Made by a program: the position numbers and the translations under genes | Assembly: GCA_947455205.1 (NCBI GenBank) | Contig: CANGNF010000037.1 | Coordinates: 1-51,756 of the forward strand | DNA length: 51,756 nucleotides | DNA from: Acetobacteraceae bacterium | GTDB lineage: Bacteria > Pseudomonadota > Alphaproteobacteria > Acetobacterales > Acetobacteraceae | Direction of reading: 5' to 3' | In this document: one piece after another, positions 29,684-41,737 of the stretch | Layout of the letters: each line of letters begins with the position of its first letter | How positions within the stretch are numbered: the first letter of the stretch is position 1 | The notes under the pieces: generated by a model | What the model was told of the DNA's origin: nothing | Databases searched by the model: none | What the model saw: the letters and a program-made list of their open reading frames with translations, nothing else

Positions 29684-31729
29684 TTACTCCGCCGCCAGCG
29701 CGGCCGGCGCCGCATAGGTACGCGCGCATTCCGCCATGGTCTCGGAGGCGCGGCTGATCGGGTCCTGCTGCCAGTAGTTGCCGGCCGGCAGTGCCAGCGC
29801 GGCGTCCGTCAGCCGGCTGATGTCGCCGGCGGGGCCGGTGGTGTCGGTGCAGCCGAAGCGCGGCAGCGCGTCGCCATGGCCGAACGCGGGGTAGGCCGAA
29901 ACCAGCCGCGCCCGCAGCGCCTCCAGCGTGTCATAGGGCAGAGGCTTGCCCAGCACGGCGCTGGCGGCGCGGATCACCTTCCAGTCCTCGCGCGCCTCAC
30001 CCGGCGGATGCACCGCCTGGTAGCCAAGCTGCACGCGGCCCTCGGTATTCACCCAGGCGGCGTCCTTTTCGGTATAGGCGGCGCCCGGCAGGATCACGTC
30101 GGCCCGCGCCGCGGCGGCGTCGCCATGATGCCCCTGCACCACCACGAAGGTGCTGGCCGGCACGGCGCTCAGGTCCAGCCCATCGGCGCCCAGCACCCAC
30201 AGCGCATCTACGCCGCCGGACAGCATCTTGGCCATCGGCAGGCCGGAGACGAAGCCGAGGTCCAGCGCGCCATGCTGGCCGCCGAAGCGGTGCAGCAGGT
30301 TGAAGCCATGCCAGTCGGCCTTCAGCATGCCGTTGAACGCCGCGATCTGCCAGGCAACCGCCAGCAGCGTGGCGCCATCGGCCGCGGTCAGCGCGTTGCG
30401 GCCCAGGATCAGCATCGGCTTCTTCGCGTTGCGCAGCACCTCGCAGAATCGATGCGCGCCGGACGCCAGCGCCCGCAGCGTCGCCCCGCCCTCCCCCAGC
30501 CAGTCATGGCCATAGGTCAGGTCCAGCCCATGCGGCCCGACCACGCCAACCGGGAAGCCGCCGGCCGTCACCCGCTTGCGGATGCGGGCATTCAGCACCG
30601 GCGCTTCCGTCCGCGGGTTGCTGCCGATGATCAGCAGCGCATCCGCCTCATCGATGCCGGCGATGGAGGTGTTGAAGCTGTAGAAGTCGCGGCGGCTGAT
30701 ATCGATGGCGGCGCCATCGGTGCGGCAATCCAGGTTGCTGCTGCCGAGGTTCGCCATCAGCTCCTTCAGCGCCAGCGTGCTTTCCACGTCCGCCAGGTCG
30801 CCGGCCAGCGCGCCAAGCTTGGCGCCGGCGGTGAACTTCGCGGCAATGGCGTCGAACGCCTGCTGCCAGGTTGCCGGCACCAGCTTGCCGCCCTGCCGCA
30901 CCCACGGCCGGTCCAGGCGCTTGCGCTTCAGCCCGTCGAAGGAGAAGCGGCCACGGTCGGCCAGCCACTCCTCGTTCACATCCTCATTGATGCGCGGCAG
31001 CATCCGCAGCACTTCACCGGAGCGCGTGTCGATGCGGATGTTGGTGCCGGTCGCGTCCAGCACGTCGATGCCATCGGCCTTCCGCAGCTCCCACGGGCGG
31101 GAAACGAAGGCATAGGGGCGCGAGGTCAGCGCGCCCACCGGGCAGATGTCGATCAGGTTGCCGGAGAGTTCGCTGGTCAGCGCCTTCTCGACATAGGTGC
31201 CGATCTCCATGTGCTCGCCGCGGTTGGTGCCGCCGAGCTCGCTGGTGCCGGCGACTTCCGCGCTGAAGCGCACGCAGCGGGTGCACTGGATGCACCTGGT
31301 CATGATGGTCTTGACCAGCGGCCCCATGTACTTGTCTTTGACGACGCGCTTTTCTTCCTTGTAGCGGCTCTTGTCGCCGCCATAGGCCATGGCTTGGTCC
31401 TGCAGGTCGCACTCGCCGCCCTGGTCGCAGATCGGGCAATCCAGCGGGTGGTTGATCAGCAGGAATTCCATCACGCCACGCCGGGCGCGCCGCACCATCT
31501 CGGTGTCGGTAAACACCTTCATGCCGTCGGCCACCGGGAAGGCGCAGCTGGCCACCGGCTTCGGCGCCTTCTCCACTTCCACCAGGCACATGCGGCAGTT
31601 GCCCGCCACGCTCAGCCGCTCATGGTAGCAGAAGCGCGGGATCTCGATGCCCGCGGCCTCGCAGGCCTGCAGCACGGAGGCGCCGTTCGGCACCTCCACT
31701 TCGATGCCGTCGATCGTAACCTTCGCCAT
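29684..31729 (-). CDS. nuoG: NADH-quinone oxidoreductase subunit G
   Basis: Largest peripheral subunit. From ATG 31729 (681 residues) it begins with a 2Fe-2S domain (Cys34, 45, 48, 62), then the His/Cys cluster region HPLDCPICDQGGECDLQD and the two 4Fe-4S binding stretches CIQCTRC and ICPVGAL, and finally a molybdopterin-oxidoreductase-like domain. The start gives the family N-terminus MAKVTIDGIEVEVPNG and lies 5 nt after nuoF. Length is usual for the alphaproteobacterial form, shorter than E. coli NuoG. Confidence 0.96.
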   Translation of the reverse strand: MAKVTIDGIEVEVPNGASVLQACEAAGIEIPRFCYHERLSVAGNCRMCLVEVEKAPKPVASCAFPVADGMKVFTDTEMVRRARRGVMEFLLINHPLDCPICDQGGECDLQDQAMAYGGDKSRYKEEKRVVKDKYMGPLVKTIMTRCIQCTRCVRFSAEVAGTSELGGTNRGEHMEIGTYVEKALTSELSGNLIDICPVGALTSRPYAFVSRPWELRKADGIDVLDATGTNIRIDTRSGEVLRMLPRINEDVNEEWLADRGRFSFDGLKRKRLDRPWVRQGGKLVPATWQQAFDAIAAKFTAGAKLGALAGDLADVESTLALKELMANLGSSNLDCRTDGAAIDISRRDFYSFNTSIAGIDEADALLIIGSNPRTEAPVLNARIRKRVTAGGFPVGVVGPHGLDLTYGHDWLGEGGATLRALASGAHRFCEVLRNAKKPMLILGRNALTAADGATLLAVAWQIAAFNGMLKADWHGFNLLHRFGGQHGALDLGFVSGLPMAKMLSGGVDALWVLGADGLDLSAVPASTFVVVQGHHGDAAAARADVILPGAAYTEKDAAWVNTEGRVQLGYQAVHPPGEAREDWKVIRAASAVLGKPLPYDTLEALRARLVSAYPAFGHGDALPRFGCTDTTGPAGDISRLTDAALALPAGNYWQQDPISRASETMAECARTYAAPAALAAE

Positions 31730-31734
31730 CGCCC

Positions 31735-33045
31735 TTACTCCGCCGCCAGCGCCACGGGGGCAGCGCCCGCCGAGCGCGCCTTGTAGGCCGCGATGCGCTC
31801 TTCCATCATCGGCCGGAAGTGGCGGATCAGCCCCTGCACCGGCCACACGCCGCCATCGGCCAGCGCGCAGATGGTGTGGCCTTCGATCTGCCGCGTCACC
31901 TGTTCCAGCACGTCGATCTCGGCCACTTCGGCGCGGCCCTCGACCATGCGGTCCATCATGCGGCCAACCCAGCCCATGCCTTCGCGGCAGGGCGTGCACT
32001 GGCCGCAGCTCTCATGCTTGTAGAACTTGCTGAGGCGCGCGATGGCCTTGATGAGGTCGGTGCTCTTGTCCATCACGATCACGCCCGCCGTTCCCAGGCC
32101 GGTCTTGTGGTCGCGCAGCGCGTCGAAATCCATCAGCACGTCGTCGCAGATGCTCTTCGGCAGCATCGGCGTGGAGGACCCGCCGGGGATGACCGCCAGC
32201 AGGTTGTCCCAACCGCCGCGCACGCCGCCGGCATGCTTCTCGATGAGTTCCCGCATCGGGATGCTCATCTCCTCCTCCACGTTGCAGGGCTTGTTCACAT
32301 GGCCCTGGATGCAGAAGATCTTGGTGCCGCTGTTGCGCGGCCGGCCGAAGCCGGCGAACCACGCGCCGCCACGCCGCAGGATGGTCGGCACCACCGCGAT
32401 CGTCTCCACGTTGTTGACCGTGGAGGGGCAGCCATACAACCCGACGGCGGCCGGGAATGGCGGCTTCAGCCGCGGCATGCCCTTCTTGCCCTCAAGGCTT
32501 TCGATCAGCGCGGTTTCCTCGCCGCAGATATAGGCGCCGGCGCCGCGATGCACGTAGAGGTCGAAGTCGAACCCCGTGCCGCAGGCGTTGCGGCCGATCA
32601 GCCCGGCCGCATAGGCCTCGTCGATCGCAGCCTGCAGCACCAGGTGCTCGTTGTAGTATTCGCCGCGCACGTAGATGTAGCCGGCATTGGCGCCCATCGC
32701 GACGCCGGCGATCAGGCAGCCTTCGATCAGCGTATGCGGGTCATGCCGCAGGATGTCGCGGTCCTTGCAGGTACCCGGCTCCGACTCGTCGGAGTTCACC
32801 ACCAGGTAGTGCGGCCGGTCGCTCGCCTGCTTCGGCATGAAGGACCACTTCATGCCGGTCGGGAAGCCGGCGCCACCCCGGCCACGCAGGCCGGAGTTCT
32901 TCACTTCCTCGATGATCCAGTCACGGCCCTTCAGGATGATGTCCTTGGTGCCGTCCCAGTTGCCGCGCTTGCGCGCCGCCTCCAGGCCCCAATGCTGCAT
33001 CCCGTACAGGTTGGTGAAGATGCGGTCCTTGTCGGAAAGCGCCAT
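31735..33045 (-). CDS. nuoF: NADH-quinone oxidoreductase subunit F
   Basis: NADH-oxidising subunit with FMN and a 4Fe-4S cluster. The 436-residue protein shows the NADH/FMN loop [16 protein letters not shown], the [13 protein letters not shown] segment, and cluster ligands Cys347, 350, 353 and 393 ([12 protein letters not shown] and HTICALAD). It starts 3 nt after nuoE. Confidence 0.97.
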   Translation of the reverse strand: MALSDKDRIFTNLYGMQHWGLEAARKRGNWDGTKDIILKGRDWIIEEVKNSGLRGRGGAGFPTGMKWSFMPKQASDRPHYLVVNSDESEPGTCKDRDILRHDPHTLIEGCLIAGVAMGANAGYIYVRGEYYNEHLVLQAAIDEAYAAGLIGRNACGTGFDFDLYVHRGAGAYICGEETALIESLEGKKGMPRLKPPFPAAVGLYGCPSTVNNVETIAVVPTILRRGGAWFAGFGRPRNSGTKIFCIQGHVNKPCNVEEEMSIPMRELIEKHAGGVRGGWDNLLAVIPGGSSTPMLPKSICDDVLMDFDALRDHKTGLGTAGVIVMDKSTDLIKAIARLSKFYKHESCGQCTPCREGMGWVGRMMDRMVEGRAEVAEIDVLEQVTRQIEGHTICALADGGVWPVQGLIRHFRPMMEERIAAYKARSAGAAPVALAAE

Positions 33046-33048
33046 GTC

Positions 33049-33669
33049 CTACTCTCCCGCCACGTCGAGGAGGGTGGTCGGGCCACCCACGGGCGCGCTG
33101 GTCTGTCGGCCAATCACGGAACCCGGCTTCGGCCGCTCGCCGCGCTTCAGCGCCTCGATCAGCTTCACCGTGCTCTCGTAGTCCATGTCCTCGTAGTAGT
33201 CGTCATCCACCTGCAGGATCGGCGCGTTGACACAGCCGCCCAGGCACTCAACCTCGGTCATGGTGAACAGGCCATCGGCGCTGGTGTCGCCATAGCCGCT
33301 GAGGTGCCCGGCGTCCTTGCAGGCCTTCATTACGGCGTCGCTGCCGCGCAGCCAGCACGGCGTGGTGCCGCAGACCTGCAGGTGGAAGCGCCCGATCGGC
33401 TTGGTGTTGAACATGAAGTAGAAGGTGGCGACCTCGTACACGCGGATCGGCGCCATGCCGAGGCGCGCGGCCACCGCATCCATGCCCACGCGCGGCACCC
33501 AGGCGCTGTCGGTCTGCCGCTTCATCTGCCGCTGCACGATGTACAGCAGCGGGATGACCGCGCTGGCCTGCTTGCCCGCGGGGTAGCGCGCGACGATCTT
33601 CTCGATCGCGGCATTGCTCTCGTCATCGAAGGCGAAGCTGGTCGGCTCCGCATGGCCATGCGCCGTCAC
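33049..33669 (-). CDS. nuoE: NADH-quinone oxidoreductase subunit E
   Basis: Thioredoxin-like 2Fe-2S subunit next to NuoF. GTG at 33669 is the best start: it overlaps the nuoD stop as GTGA and gives 206 residues. Ligands Cys100, 105, 142 and 146 are all present (LQVCGTTPC and ECLGGC). The C-terminal 30 residues beyond the core are Pro/Gly-rich and variable. GTG plus overlap suggests translational coupling to nuoD. Confidence 0.95.
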   Translation of the reverse strand: MTAHGHAEPTSFAFDDESNAAIEKIVARYPAGKQASAVIPLLYIVQRQMKRQTDSAWVPRVGMDAVAARLGMAPIRVYEVATFYFMFNTKPIGRFHLQVCGTTPCWLRGSDAVMKACKDAGHLSGYGDTSADGLFTMTEVECLGGCVNAPILQVDDDYYEDMDYESTVKLIEALKRGERPKPGSVIGRQTSAPVGGPTTLLDVAGE

Positions 33670-34880
33670 CGGTCGATCTCCCCGAAGACGATGTCGAGCG
33701 AACCGATGATCGCCACGGCATCGGCCAGCATGTGGCCCTTTGAAAGCACTTCCATCGCCTGCAGATGCGCGAAGCCAGGCGCGCGGATCTTGCAGCGGTA
33801 CGGCCGGTTGCTGCCATCCGCCACCATGTACACGCCGAACTCGCCCTTCGGCGCCTCCACCACGGAATAGGTCGCGCCTTCCGGCACGTGATACCCCTCG
33901 GTGTAGAGCTTGAAGTGGTGGATCAGCGCTTCCATGCTGCGCTTCATCTCGCCGCGCTTCGGCGGCGTGATCTTGTTGTCCTGCAGCTTGATCGGCCCCG
34001 GGCGCATCTGCGCCAGGCACTGGTCGATGATCCGCAGGCTCTGCCGCATCTCCATCATCCGCACGAGGTAGCGGTCGTAGCAGTCGCCCTGGCGGCCGAC
34101 GGGAATGTCGAACTCCATGCGGTCATAGACCTCGTAGGGCTGCGACTTCCGCAGGTCCCACGCCACGCCGGAAGCGCGCAGGCAGGGGCCGCTGAAGCCC
34201 CATTCCATCGCCTGCTCGGCGCTCATGATGCCGATGTCGACGGTGCGCTGCTTGAAGATGCGGTTGTTGGTCAGCAGGCCTTCCAGGTCGTCGATGAACT
34301 TGGGGAAGCCGCGCGCCCAGGCGCCGATCTTGTCTTCCAGACCCGCGGGCAGGTCCTTCGCCACGCCACCCGGGCGGAAGTAGTTCACGTGGTAGTGGCT
34401 GCCGCCGACCGCCTCGTAGAACTCCAGCAGGTGCTCGCGCTGCTCGAAGCCCCATAGCGCCGGGGTGATGGCACCGCAGTCCAGCGCATAGGTGGTGATA
34501 TTCAGCAGGTGGTTCAGCAGCCGGGTCAGCTCGCTGAACAGCACGCGGATGTACTTGGCACGCACCGGCACATCGGCCTCGATGCCCAGCAACCGCTCGG
34601 TCGCCAGGGCAAAGCCGTGCTCCATGGCCATCGGGCTGACATAGTCCAGACGGTCCATGTAGGGCAGCGCCTGCAGGTAGGTCTTGTACTCGATCAGCTT
34701 CTCGGTGCCGCGATGCAGCAGGCCGATATGCGGATCGGCGCGCTCTACCATCTCGCCCTTCATCTCAAGGATGAGGCGAAGCACGCCGTGCGCGGCCGGG
34801 TGCTGCGGGCCGAAGTTCAGCGTGTGGCTGTCGACCTCGATGGTGCGGGTCGGCTCTTCCTGGTGCGTGCTGAGGCTCAT
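33666..34880 (-). CDS. nuoD: NADH-quinone oxidoreductase subunit D
   Basis: 49-kDa subunit forming the quinone site with NuoB and NuoH, descended from hydrogenase large subunits. ATG 34880 overlaps the nuoC stop (ATGA) and gives 404 residues. The [13 protein letters not shown] motif at the N-terminus holds the conserved His that contacts quinone, and the C-terminus ends in the family [14 protein letters not shown]. NuoC and NuoD are separate here, not fused as in E. coli. Confidence 0.97.
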   Translation of the reverse strand: MSLSTHQEEPTRTIEVDSHTLNFGPQHPAAHGVLRLILEMKGEMVERADPHIGLLHRGTEKLIEYKTYLQALPYMDRLDYVSPMAMEHGFALATERLLGIEADVPVRAKYIRVLFSELTRLLNHLLNITTYALDCGAITPALWGFEQREHLLEFYEAVGGSHYHVNYFRPGGVAKDLPAGLEDKIGAWARGFPKFIDDLEGLLTNNRIFKQRTVDIGIMSAEQAMEWGFSGPCLRASGVAWDLRKSQPYEVYDRMEFDIPVGRQGDCYDRYLVRMMEMRQSLRIIDQCLAQMRPGPIKLQDNKITPPKRGEMKRSMEALIHHFKLYTEGYHVPEGATYSVVEAPKGEFGVYMVADGSNRPYRCKIRAPGFAHLQAMEVLSKGHMLADAVAIIGSLDIVFGEIDR

Positions 34881-35515
34881 GGCTTGGCCTCCGTCGGCTT
34901 CGGCGCCTCGATGCGGTTGAGATGCACCTTCTCGTCGCCCGGCAGCGTGGTCATCGCCTCCCACGGGCTCTCGAAGTCGAAGCTGCGGAAATCCTGCGTC
35001 AGCTTCACCGGCTCATAGACCACCGCCTTGCGCTCCTCGTCGTAGCGCACCTCGACATGGCCGGTCAGCGGGAAGTCCTTGCGCAGCGGATGCCCCTCGA
35101 AGCCGTAGTCGGTCAGCAGGCGCCGCAGGTCGGACTGGCCGCTGAACACGATGCCGTACATGTCCCAGGCCTCGCGCTCATACCAGGTGGCCACCGGCCA
35201 CACGCCGCAGGTGCTCGGCACCGGCAGCGACTCATCGGTGGCGGTGATGACCGTCACGCGGCGGTTATGCCGCAGGCTGAGCAGGTTGTAGACCACCTCG
35301 AAGCGCAGCGGCCGGCCCGGCCAGTCCACGCCCGCAATGTCCATCAGCTGCTCGAAGCCGCAGTCGTCGCGCAGCGCCAGCATGGTCTGCACCAGGCTGT
35401 CGCGCTGCACCCGCAGCACCAGCTCCGCGCCCCGCTGCACGGTGGTCGCTTCCACCGCGCCGGCGGGCAGCGCGGCGGCGATGGCCGCGCCGATCTCTTC
35501 CAGGTTCTCAGCCAC
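34877..35515 (-). CDS. nuoC: NADH-quinone oxidoreductase subunit C
   Basis: 30-kDa peripheral subunit. GTG at 35515, overlapping the nuoB stop by 8 nt, gives 212 residues; longer readings run back through nuoB and are rejected. The diagnostic signature [40 protein letters not shown] region is complete (cited in parts: [10 protein letters not shown] and [13 protein letters not shown]). Confidence 0.96.
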   Translation of the reverse strand: MAENLEEIGAAIAAALPAGAVEATTVQRGAELVLRVQRDSLVQTMLALRDDCGFEQLMDIAGVDWPGRPLRFEVVYNLLSLRHNRRVTVITATDESLPVPSTCGVWPVATWYEREAWDMYGIVFSGQSDLRRLLTDYGFEGHPLRKDFPLTGHVEVRYDEERKAVVYEPVKLTQDFRSFDFESPWEAMTTLPGDEKVHLNRIEAPKPTEAKP

Positions 35516-36062
35516 GCAGGATCGTCCCCGTCCGGCGGATTTTCTTCTGCAGCTGCATGATGCCGTAGACCAGCCCTTCCGCCGTGGGCGGGCAGCCCGG
35601 CACATAGACATCCACCGGCACGATCCGGTCGCAGCCGCGCACCACGCTGTAGGAGTAGTGGTAGTAGCCGCCGCCATTGGCGCAACTGCCCATGCTGATC
35701 ACCCAGCGCGGCTCGCTCATCTGGTCGTACACGCGGCGCAGTGCCGGGGCCATCTTGTTGGTCAGCGTGCCCGCCACGATCATCACGTCCGACTGCCGCG
35801 GCGACCCGCGCGGGATGATGCCGAAGCGGTCAAGGTCGTAGCGCGCCATGTAGGCGTGGATCATCGGCACCGCGCAGCAGGCCAGGCCGAAGGTCATCGG
35901 CCACAGGCTGCCGGTCCGGGCCCAGTTCACCACCTTGTCGATGTTGGCGACGACGAAGCCCTTGTCCTCGATCTCGCCGGTGACGGCCTTGAGAACCGCA
36001 TCCTGCTGCGCACCCGGCAGCAGTCCATCGCGGTTCCAGGCGATGTCGGTATTGCCGCTCAT
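35508..36062 (-). CDS. nuoB: NADH-quinone oxidoreductase subunit B
   Basis: Carries the terminal cluster N2 that reduces quinone. From ATG 36062 the protein has 184 residues with ligands Cys62, Cys63, Cys127 and Cys157 ([30 protein letters not shown]). The tandem-Cys signature is intact. The start lies 4 nt after nuoA. Confidence 0.97.
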   Translation of the reverse strand: MSGNTDIAWNRDGLLPGAQQDAVLKAVTGEIEDKGFVVANIDKVVNWARTGSLWPMTFGLACCAVPMIHAYMARYDLDRFGIIPRGSPRQSDVMIVAGTLTNKMAPALRRVYDQMSEPRWVISMGSCANGGGYYHYSYSVVRGCDRIVPVDVYVPGCPPTAEGLVYGIMQLQKKIRRTGTILRG

Positions 36063-36066
36063 CGCG

Positions 36067-36435
36067 TCACTCCCAATCCAGGGCGCCTTTGCGCCATTCA
36101 TAGACGAAGCCAACCGTCAGCACGCCGAGGAAGCCCATCATGCTGGCGAAGCCGAACCAGCCGATCTCCTTCAGCGCAACCGCCCAGGGGAACAGGAAGG
36201 CCACTTCCAGGTCGAAGATGATGAACAGGATCGCCACCAGGTAGAACCGCACGTCGAAGCGGTGGCGGGTGTCCTCGAACGGCTCGAAGCCGCATTCATA
36301 GGTGGTGTTCTTTTCCGCGTACGGCTTCTGCCGCGCCACCAGGTAGCTGCCGCCCACCATGGCAATGGCGATGCCGACGGCGATGCCGAGGAACACCAGA
36401 ATCGGAAAATATTCGGCCAGCAGCGGCTGGGTCAT
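36067..36435 (-). CDS. nuoA: NADH-quinone oxidoreductase subunit A
   Basis: Small membrane subunit with three helices and first gene of the nuo operon. From ATG 36435 it has 122 residues, with the conserved loop [20 protein letters not shown] that lies near the quinone cavity and the acidic [11 protein letters not shown] helix. The longer upstream reading is Arg/Pro-rich and rejected. The operon promoter must lie in the 250-nt gap to tRNA-Asp, but I cannot pick one with confidence. Confidence 0.96.
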   Translation of the reverse strand: MTQPLLAEYFPILVFLGIAVGIAIAMVGGSYLVARQKPYAEKNTTYECGFEPFEDTRHRFDVRFYLVAILFIIFDLEVAFLFPWAVALKEIGWFGFASMMGFLGVLTVGFVYEWRKGALDWE

Positions 36436-36638
36436 GCTTGCTCCGCCCTTCCATTCATCCGCCCAAGGCCCAGCCCCACCGAGGCTCGCACACGACGGGC
36501 CGCGCCGCAGCAATGCCGCAGCGCAGCGCGGGCGGACATTACTCGCGCCTCGGCGACTTCGCCATAGGGGGAAAAACGACTTTCGTGCGGAAGATGCGGG
36601 TTGCGAAGGCCGGGTGGCCAACTGCCCCAGAAACGGCA

Positions 36639-36671
36639 ACGGCGCTGATTCCGCTAGGAAATCAGCGCCGT
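36639..36671 (-). terminator. Hairpin terminator or processing signal after tRNA-Asp
   Basis: A perfect 12-bp inverted repeat (36639-36650 with 36660-36671, loop of 9) starts 16 nt past the encoded CCA of tRNA-Asp on the minus strand. It is followed by TGCCGTTTCTG, a weak U-tract. It probably ends the tRNA transcript and insulates the nuo operon. Confidence 0.55.
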
Positions 36672-36687
36672 GCTGTACTCTCTGTCG

Positions 36688-36764
<77 letters not shown>

Positions 36765-37072
36765 CCTCGACAGGACGCGGGGTGTATGCCGGCACCGGCA
36801 TCGCGTCAACAGGCTAATCACGGAAAAAATCGCATCGCTGCACGCTGCGTTGCATTACTGGCGGATTGGCCTGCGCGAGGGTTGCTGGCGCGCCGTGCAG
36901 CGTCGTCGGCGCATGGCCATCAGCCGCGCGTGCGGCGCCGCTGGAGCGGCCCTGGGCGCCTGGGATGGCTGGAAGATGGATGCAGCGCGCCCGCGGCCGC
37001 CCAGGGCGCATGGGCCGGCGCTTAAGCGATGTTGGGAGTGTTGCTGCGAGGGCCGCGCTGGTGCGGCGGGAA
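36765..37072. other. 308-nt spacer between tRNA-Asp and tRNA-Val, no gene seen
   Basis: No credible coding frame on either strand: the open frames here read through antisense tRNA sequence. It holds one 10-bp perfect inverted repeat (36949-36958 with 36998-37007, 39 nt apart). The tRNA-Asp promoter must lie in the first part on the minus strand, near an A-rich patch at about 36820-36830. Confidence 0.5.
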
Positions 37073-37144
37073 TGGGCGCTGACGGATTCGAACCGCCGGC
37101 ATCCTCGGTGTAAACGAGGCGCTCTACCGCTGAGCTAAGCGCCC
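37073..37144 (-). tRNA. tRNA-Val (anticodon TAC)
   Basis: 72 nt on the minus strand with acceptor GGGCGCT/AGCGCCC, D-loop AGCGGTAGAG, anticodon loop TTTACAC and T-loop GGTTCGAATCC. The 3' CCA is not encoded, unlike the two other tRNA genes in this window, so CCA must be added by tRNA nucleotidyltransferase. Confidence 0.96.
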
Positions 37145-37183
37145 GCTGGCCCTGATTAGCGCAGCCTGCCCTACAAACGCAAA

Positions 37184-37205
37184 GGGCCGGCGCAAGCGCC
37201 GGCCC
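37184..37205 (-). terminator. Terminator hairpin after hup
   Basis: A perfect 9-bp GC stem (37184-37192 with 37197-37205, tetraloop) lies 27 nt past the hup stop. On the minus strand it is followed by TTTGCGTTTG, an imperfect U-tract. Confidence 0.55.
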
Positions 37206-37232
37206 CGTCTCGATCCCACCAGAGGCGGAAGC

Positions 37233-37505
37233 TCAGTTCACCGCGTCCTTCAGGCCCTTGCCGGCCTTGAAGCGAACGGTCGTCGTCGCGGGGATCTTGA
37301 TCTCTTCGCCGGTGCGCGGGTTGCGGCCCTTGCCGGCCTTGCGCTTGCTGGTGCTGAAGGTGCCGAAGCCGACCAGGCGGACTTCCTGCTTCTTCTTCAG
37401 CGCCTTGGTGATCGCCTCGAACACCGAGTCGAGCACATCCCCGGCCTTGGCCTTCGGCAGGTCGCCGGATTCAGCCACGATCGCCACGAGATCCTGCTTG
37501 TTCAT
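37233..37505 (-). CDS. hupB: HU-family DNA-binding protein
   Basis: Nucleoid-associated histone-like protein that bends DNA non-specifically. From ATG 37505 it has 90 residues, the standard HU size, with the core VGFGTFSTSKRKAGKGRNPRTG and the Arg-rich beta-arm region followed by FKAGKGLKDAVN. The 14 upstream in-frame codons are rejected because an AGGGGGG ribosome-binding site lies just before ATG 37505. It has its own promoter (37577-37606) and is 221 nt downstream of lon. Confidence 0.96.
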   Translation of the reverse strand: MNKQDLVAIVAESGDLPKAKAGDVLDSVFEAITKALKKKQEVRLVGFGTFSTSKRKAGKGRNPRTGEEIKIPATTTVRFKAGKGLKDAVN

Positions 37506-37576
37506 CGGGAATAGCCCCCCTTGTCTGCGTTGCCGCGCACGCGCCAAGGACGATTCCCGGCGCGAAATACGGCCAG

Positions 37577-37606
37577 ACTGTAGGAGCGCGGATTCAGGAA
37601 GGTCAA
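37577..37606 (-). promoter_or_regulatory. hup promoter
   Basis: Minus-strand TTGACC (37601-37606) and TACAGT (37577-37582) spaced by 18 nt form the best sigma-70-like promoter match in the window. It predicts a leader of about 65 nt for hup. Confidence 0.55.
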
Positions 37607-37726
37607 CCGCGCAGCACCCGATTCGCCGCAGTTATCCGCCGCTTTTCGCGCTTGCATCAGCGCAAAACCGCCGCCGGGCTTGCGAATCGGCCATGGCCGA
37701 CGCGCAAACCCAGGCGGATCAAGGCA

Positions 37727-40129
37727 TTAATGCGGCAGAGGTGCGACCGCTTCGCCATCCGCAACGCGCGCCGGGGCGGGCTCCGGCGGCTCGGTCCACT
37801 CGATGGCCTCGGGCTTGCGCACCAGGGCCCGGGCGATCACCTCGTCCACGTGGGAGACAGGGTTGATGGTCAGCCCCTTCTTCACGTTGTCCGGGATTTC
37901 GGCCAGGTCCTTCTCGTTGTCCTTCGGGATGAAGACCGTGGTGACGCCGGCCCGCAGCGCCGCCAGCAGCTTCTCCTTCAGGCCGCCGATCGGCAGCACC
38001 CGCCCGCGCAGCGTGATCTCGCCGGTCATGGCGACATCCTTGCGAATCGGGATACCCGTCAGGACGGAGACGATGCTCGTCGCCATGGCGATGCCGGCGG
38101 ACGGCCCGTCCTTCGGAGTCGCCCCTTCCGGCACGTGCACATGAATGTCGCGCCGGTCGAACAGCGTCGGCTTGATGCCGAAGCTGGTGGCGCGGGAGCG
38201 CACGTAGCTCATCGCTGCGCTGACGCTCTCCTGCATCACGTCGCCCAGCTTGCCGGTGGTCTGCACCTTGCCCTTGCCGGGCACCATGACCGACTCGATG
38301 GTCAGGATCTCGCCGCCCACCTCGGTCCAGGCCAGGCCGGTGACGACACCGACCATGTCCTCAGCCTCGACATCGCCGTAGCGGAACTTCCGCACGCCGG
38401 CGAACTTGTCCAGGTTCTTGCGGTTGATCGCGACCTTCTTCGCCTTCTTGGAGACGATCTCCTTGACCGCCTTGCGGGCCAGGTTGCCGATCTCGCGCTC
38501 CAGGCTGCGGACACCTGCTTCGCGCGTGTAGTAGCGCACCAGGTCCAGCAGCGCCTCGCCGGTCACACTCCACTCATCCGGCTTCAGCCCGTTCGCCTCG
38601 GTCTGCTTCGGGATCAGGTGGCGCTTGGCGATCTCGACCTTCTCATCCTCGGTGTAGCCGGGGATGCGGATGATCTCCATGCGGTCCATCAGCGGCCCGG
38701 GCATGCGGAGGCTGTTCGCGGTCGTGACGAACATCACGTCCGAGAGGTCGTAATCCACCTCCAGGTAGTGGTCGGCGAAGGTGCTGTTCTGCTCGGGGTC
38801 CAGCACCTCCAGCAGCGCGCTGCTGGGGTCGCCGCGCCAATCGGCGCCGAGCTTGTCGATCTCATCCAGCAGGAAGAGCGGGTTGCTGGTCTTGGCCTTC
38901 TTCATGCCCTGGATGACCTTGCCCGGCATGGAGCCGATATAGGTCCGCCGGTGGCCACGCACCTCGGCCTCGTCCCGCACGCCGCCCAGCGACATGCGGA
39001 CGAAGTTGCGGCCGGTGGCCTTGGCGATGGACTTGCCGAGCGAGGTCTTACCGACGCCGGGAGGCCCGACCAGGCAGAGGATCGGCCCCTTGATCTTCGG
39101 GCTGCGGCTCTGCACCGCAAGGTACTCGATGATCCGCTCCTTGACCTTCTCCAGGCCGAAGTGGTCAGCGTCCAGCACCTTCTCGGCCTCGACGATGTCG
39201 CGGCGGACCTTGCTCTTCTTCTTCCAGGGGATGCTGAGCATCCAGTCCAGGTAGTTCCGCACCACCGTGGCCTCGGCGCTCATCGGGCTCATGCTGCGCA
39301 GCTTCTTCAGCTCCGCCATCGCCTTGTCGTGCGCGTCCTTAGAGAGCTTGGTGGCCTTGATCCGCGCTTCGAGCTCGGCGGCTTCGTCCTTGCCGTCCTC
39401 GCCCTCGCCCAGCTCCTTCTGGATCGCCTTCAGCTGCTCGTTCAGGTAGTACTCGCGCTGGGTCTTCTCCATCTGCCGCTTCACGCGGTTGCGGATGCGC
39501 TTCTCCACCTGCAGCACGCCGATCTCGCCCTCCATATGGGCGAAGACGCGTTCCAGCCGCGCCGCGACGGGGGACGTCTCCAGCAGCTCCTGCTTCTCGG
39601 GAATCTTCAGGTTCAGGTGGCTGGCCACCGTGTCGGCAAGCTTGGCCGCGTCCTCGATCTGGTTGATCGAGACCAGCACCTCAGGCGCGATCTTCTTGTT
39701 GAGCTTGATGTACTGCTCGAACTGGGAGACCACGGTGCGCGACAGCGCCTCGGTCTCGCGCGCCTCGGTCGCCGGCTCCTCCACCGCGGACGCATAGGCC
39801 TCGAAGTGGGTCTGGGTTTCCTTCCAGCCCTCCACCTTGGCGCGGCGGCCGCCCTCGACCAGCACCTTCACCGTGCCATCCGGCAGCTTCAGCAGCTGCA
39901 GCACCGTGGAGACCGTGCCGACCTGATACAGGTCATCGGCGCCGGGGTCGTCCTGCGCGGCATTCTTCTGCGCCAGCAGCAGGATCTGCTTGTCGTCGCG
40001 CATCACCGCTTCCAACGCGCGGACGGATTTCTCTCGCCCAACGAACAGCGGCACGATCATGTGCGGGAAGACGACTATGTCCCGAAGCGGCAGAACGGGA
40101 AGCAACTCGCCGCGAACAGTTTCCGTCAT
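37727..40129 (-). CDS. lon: ATP-dependent protease Lon
   Basis: Homohexameric AAA+ serine protease that degrades misfolded and regulatory proteins. The 800-residue protein has the N-terminal LON substrate domain ([20 protein letters not shown]), a coiled-coil linker near 190-260, Walker [14 protein letters not shown], Walker [11 protein letters not shown], and the catalytic dyad Ser677 ([10 protein letters not shown]) and Lys720 ([10 protein letters not shown]). It lies between clpX and hup, a common alphaproteobacterial order. I see no clear heat-shock promoter directly upstream. Confidence 0.97.
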   Translation of the reverse strand: MTETVRGELLPVLPLRDIVVFPHMIVPLFVGREKSVRALEAVMRDDKQILLLAQKNAAQDDPGADDLYQVGTVSTVLQLLKLPDGTVKVLVEGGRRAKVEGWKETQTHFEAYASAVEEPATEARETEALSRTVVSQFEQYIKLNKKIAPEVLVSINQIEDAAKLADTVASHLNLKIPEKQELLETSPVAARLERVFAHMEGEIGVLQVEKRIRNRVKRQMEKTQREYYLNEQLKAIQKELGEGEDGKDEAAELEARIKATKLSKDAHDKAMAELKKLRSMSPMSAEATVVRNYLDWMLSIPWKKKSKVRRDIVEAEKVLDADHFGLEKVKERIIEYLAVQSRSPKIKGPILCLVGPPGVGKTSLGKSIAKATGRNFVRMSLGGVRDEAEVRGHRRTYIGSMPGKVIQGMKKAKTSNPLFLLDEIDKLGADWRGDPSSALLEVLDPEQNSTFADHYLEVDYDLSDVMFVTTANSLRMPGPLMDRMEIIRIPGYTEDEKVEIAKRHLIPKQTEANGLKPDEWSVTGEALLDLVRYYTREAGVRSLEREIGNLARKAVKEIVSKKAKKVAINRKNLDKFAGVRKFRYGDVEAEDMVGVVTGLAWTEVGGEILTIESVMVPGKGKVQTTGKLGDVMQESVSAAMSYVRSRATSFGIKPTLFDRRDIHVHVPEGATPKDGPSAGIAMATSIVSVLTGIPIRKDVAMTGEITLRGRVLPIGGLKEKLLAALRAGVTTVFIPKDNEKDLAEIPDNVKKGLTINPVSHVDEVIARALVRKPEAIEWTEPPEPAPARVADGEAVAPLPH

Positions 40130-40251
40130 GGGACCTCACTATAGGACAGTCGGCGGTCGAGAGGCCCAGTCTTGGCACCCCTCCCCGCCACGGGAGGATT
40201 CGGATTTGGCCGTCACACCGCCCGTAAACAACCCCTTGAAATGGATGAATC

Positions 40252-40275
40252 GGCCGGCGGCTTCCGCCGCCGGCC
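40252..40275 (-). terminator. Hairpin after clpX
   Basis: A perfect 10-bp GC stem (40252-40261 with 40266-40275) with a GGAA loop on the minus strand, starting 6 nt past the clpX stop. It lacks a U-tract, so it may protect the clpX 3' end or attenuate rather than fully terminate. Confidence 0.4.
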
Positions 40276-40281
40276 CCCGGG

Positions 40282-41538
<1,257 letters not shown>

Positions 41539-41737
41539 GGAAACTCCGCCTGCATCGGCCACCCGGCGTCGCCCAGCGTCCCCGCCAAGGGAGCTTCCTG
41601 GGCGGGGGCACGGCCGGCACCCCCCAGGCAAGGGGGCACCTTCGGGACTGTAGCCCCACTGTCACCGTGGGGAAAGCGCCGCCTTGTCGCGGCTTGTCGT
41701 CTCCGGCCCAGGCCGGAAACCGAGGGAATCGGCCGGC

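Noticed and set aside
40230..40245. CTTGAAA near lon, resembling a heat-shock -35 box
   Set aside because: It is on the plus strand, facing away from lon, and has no matching -10 at the right distance.
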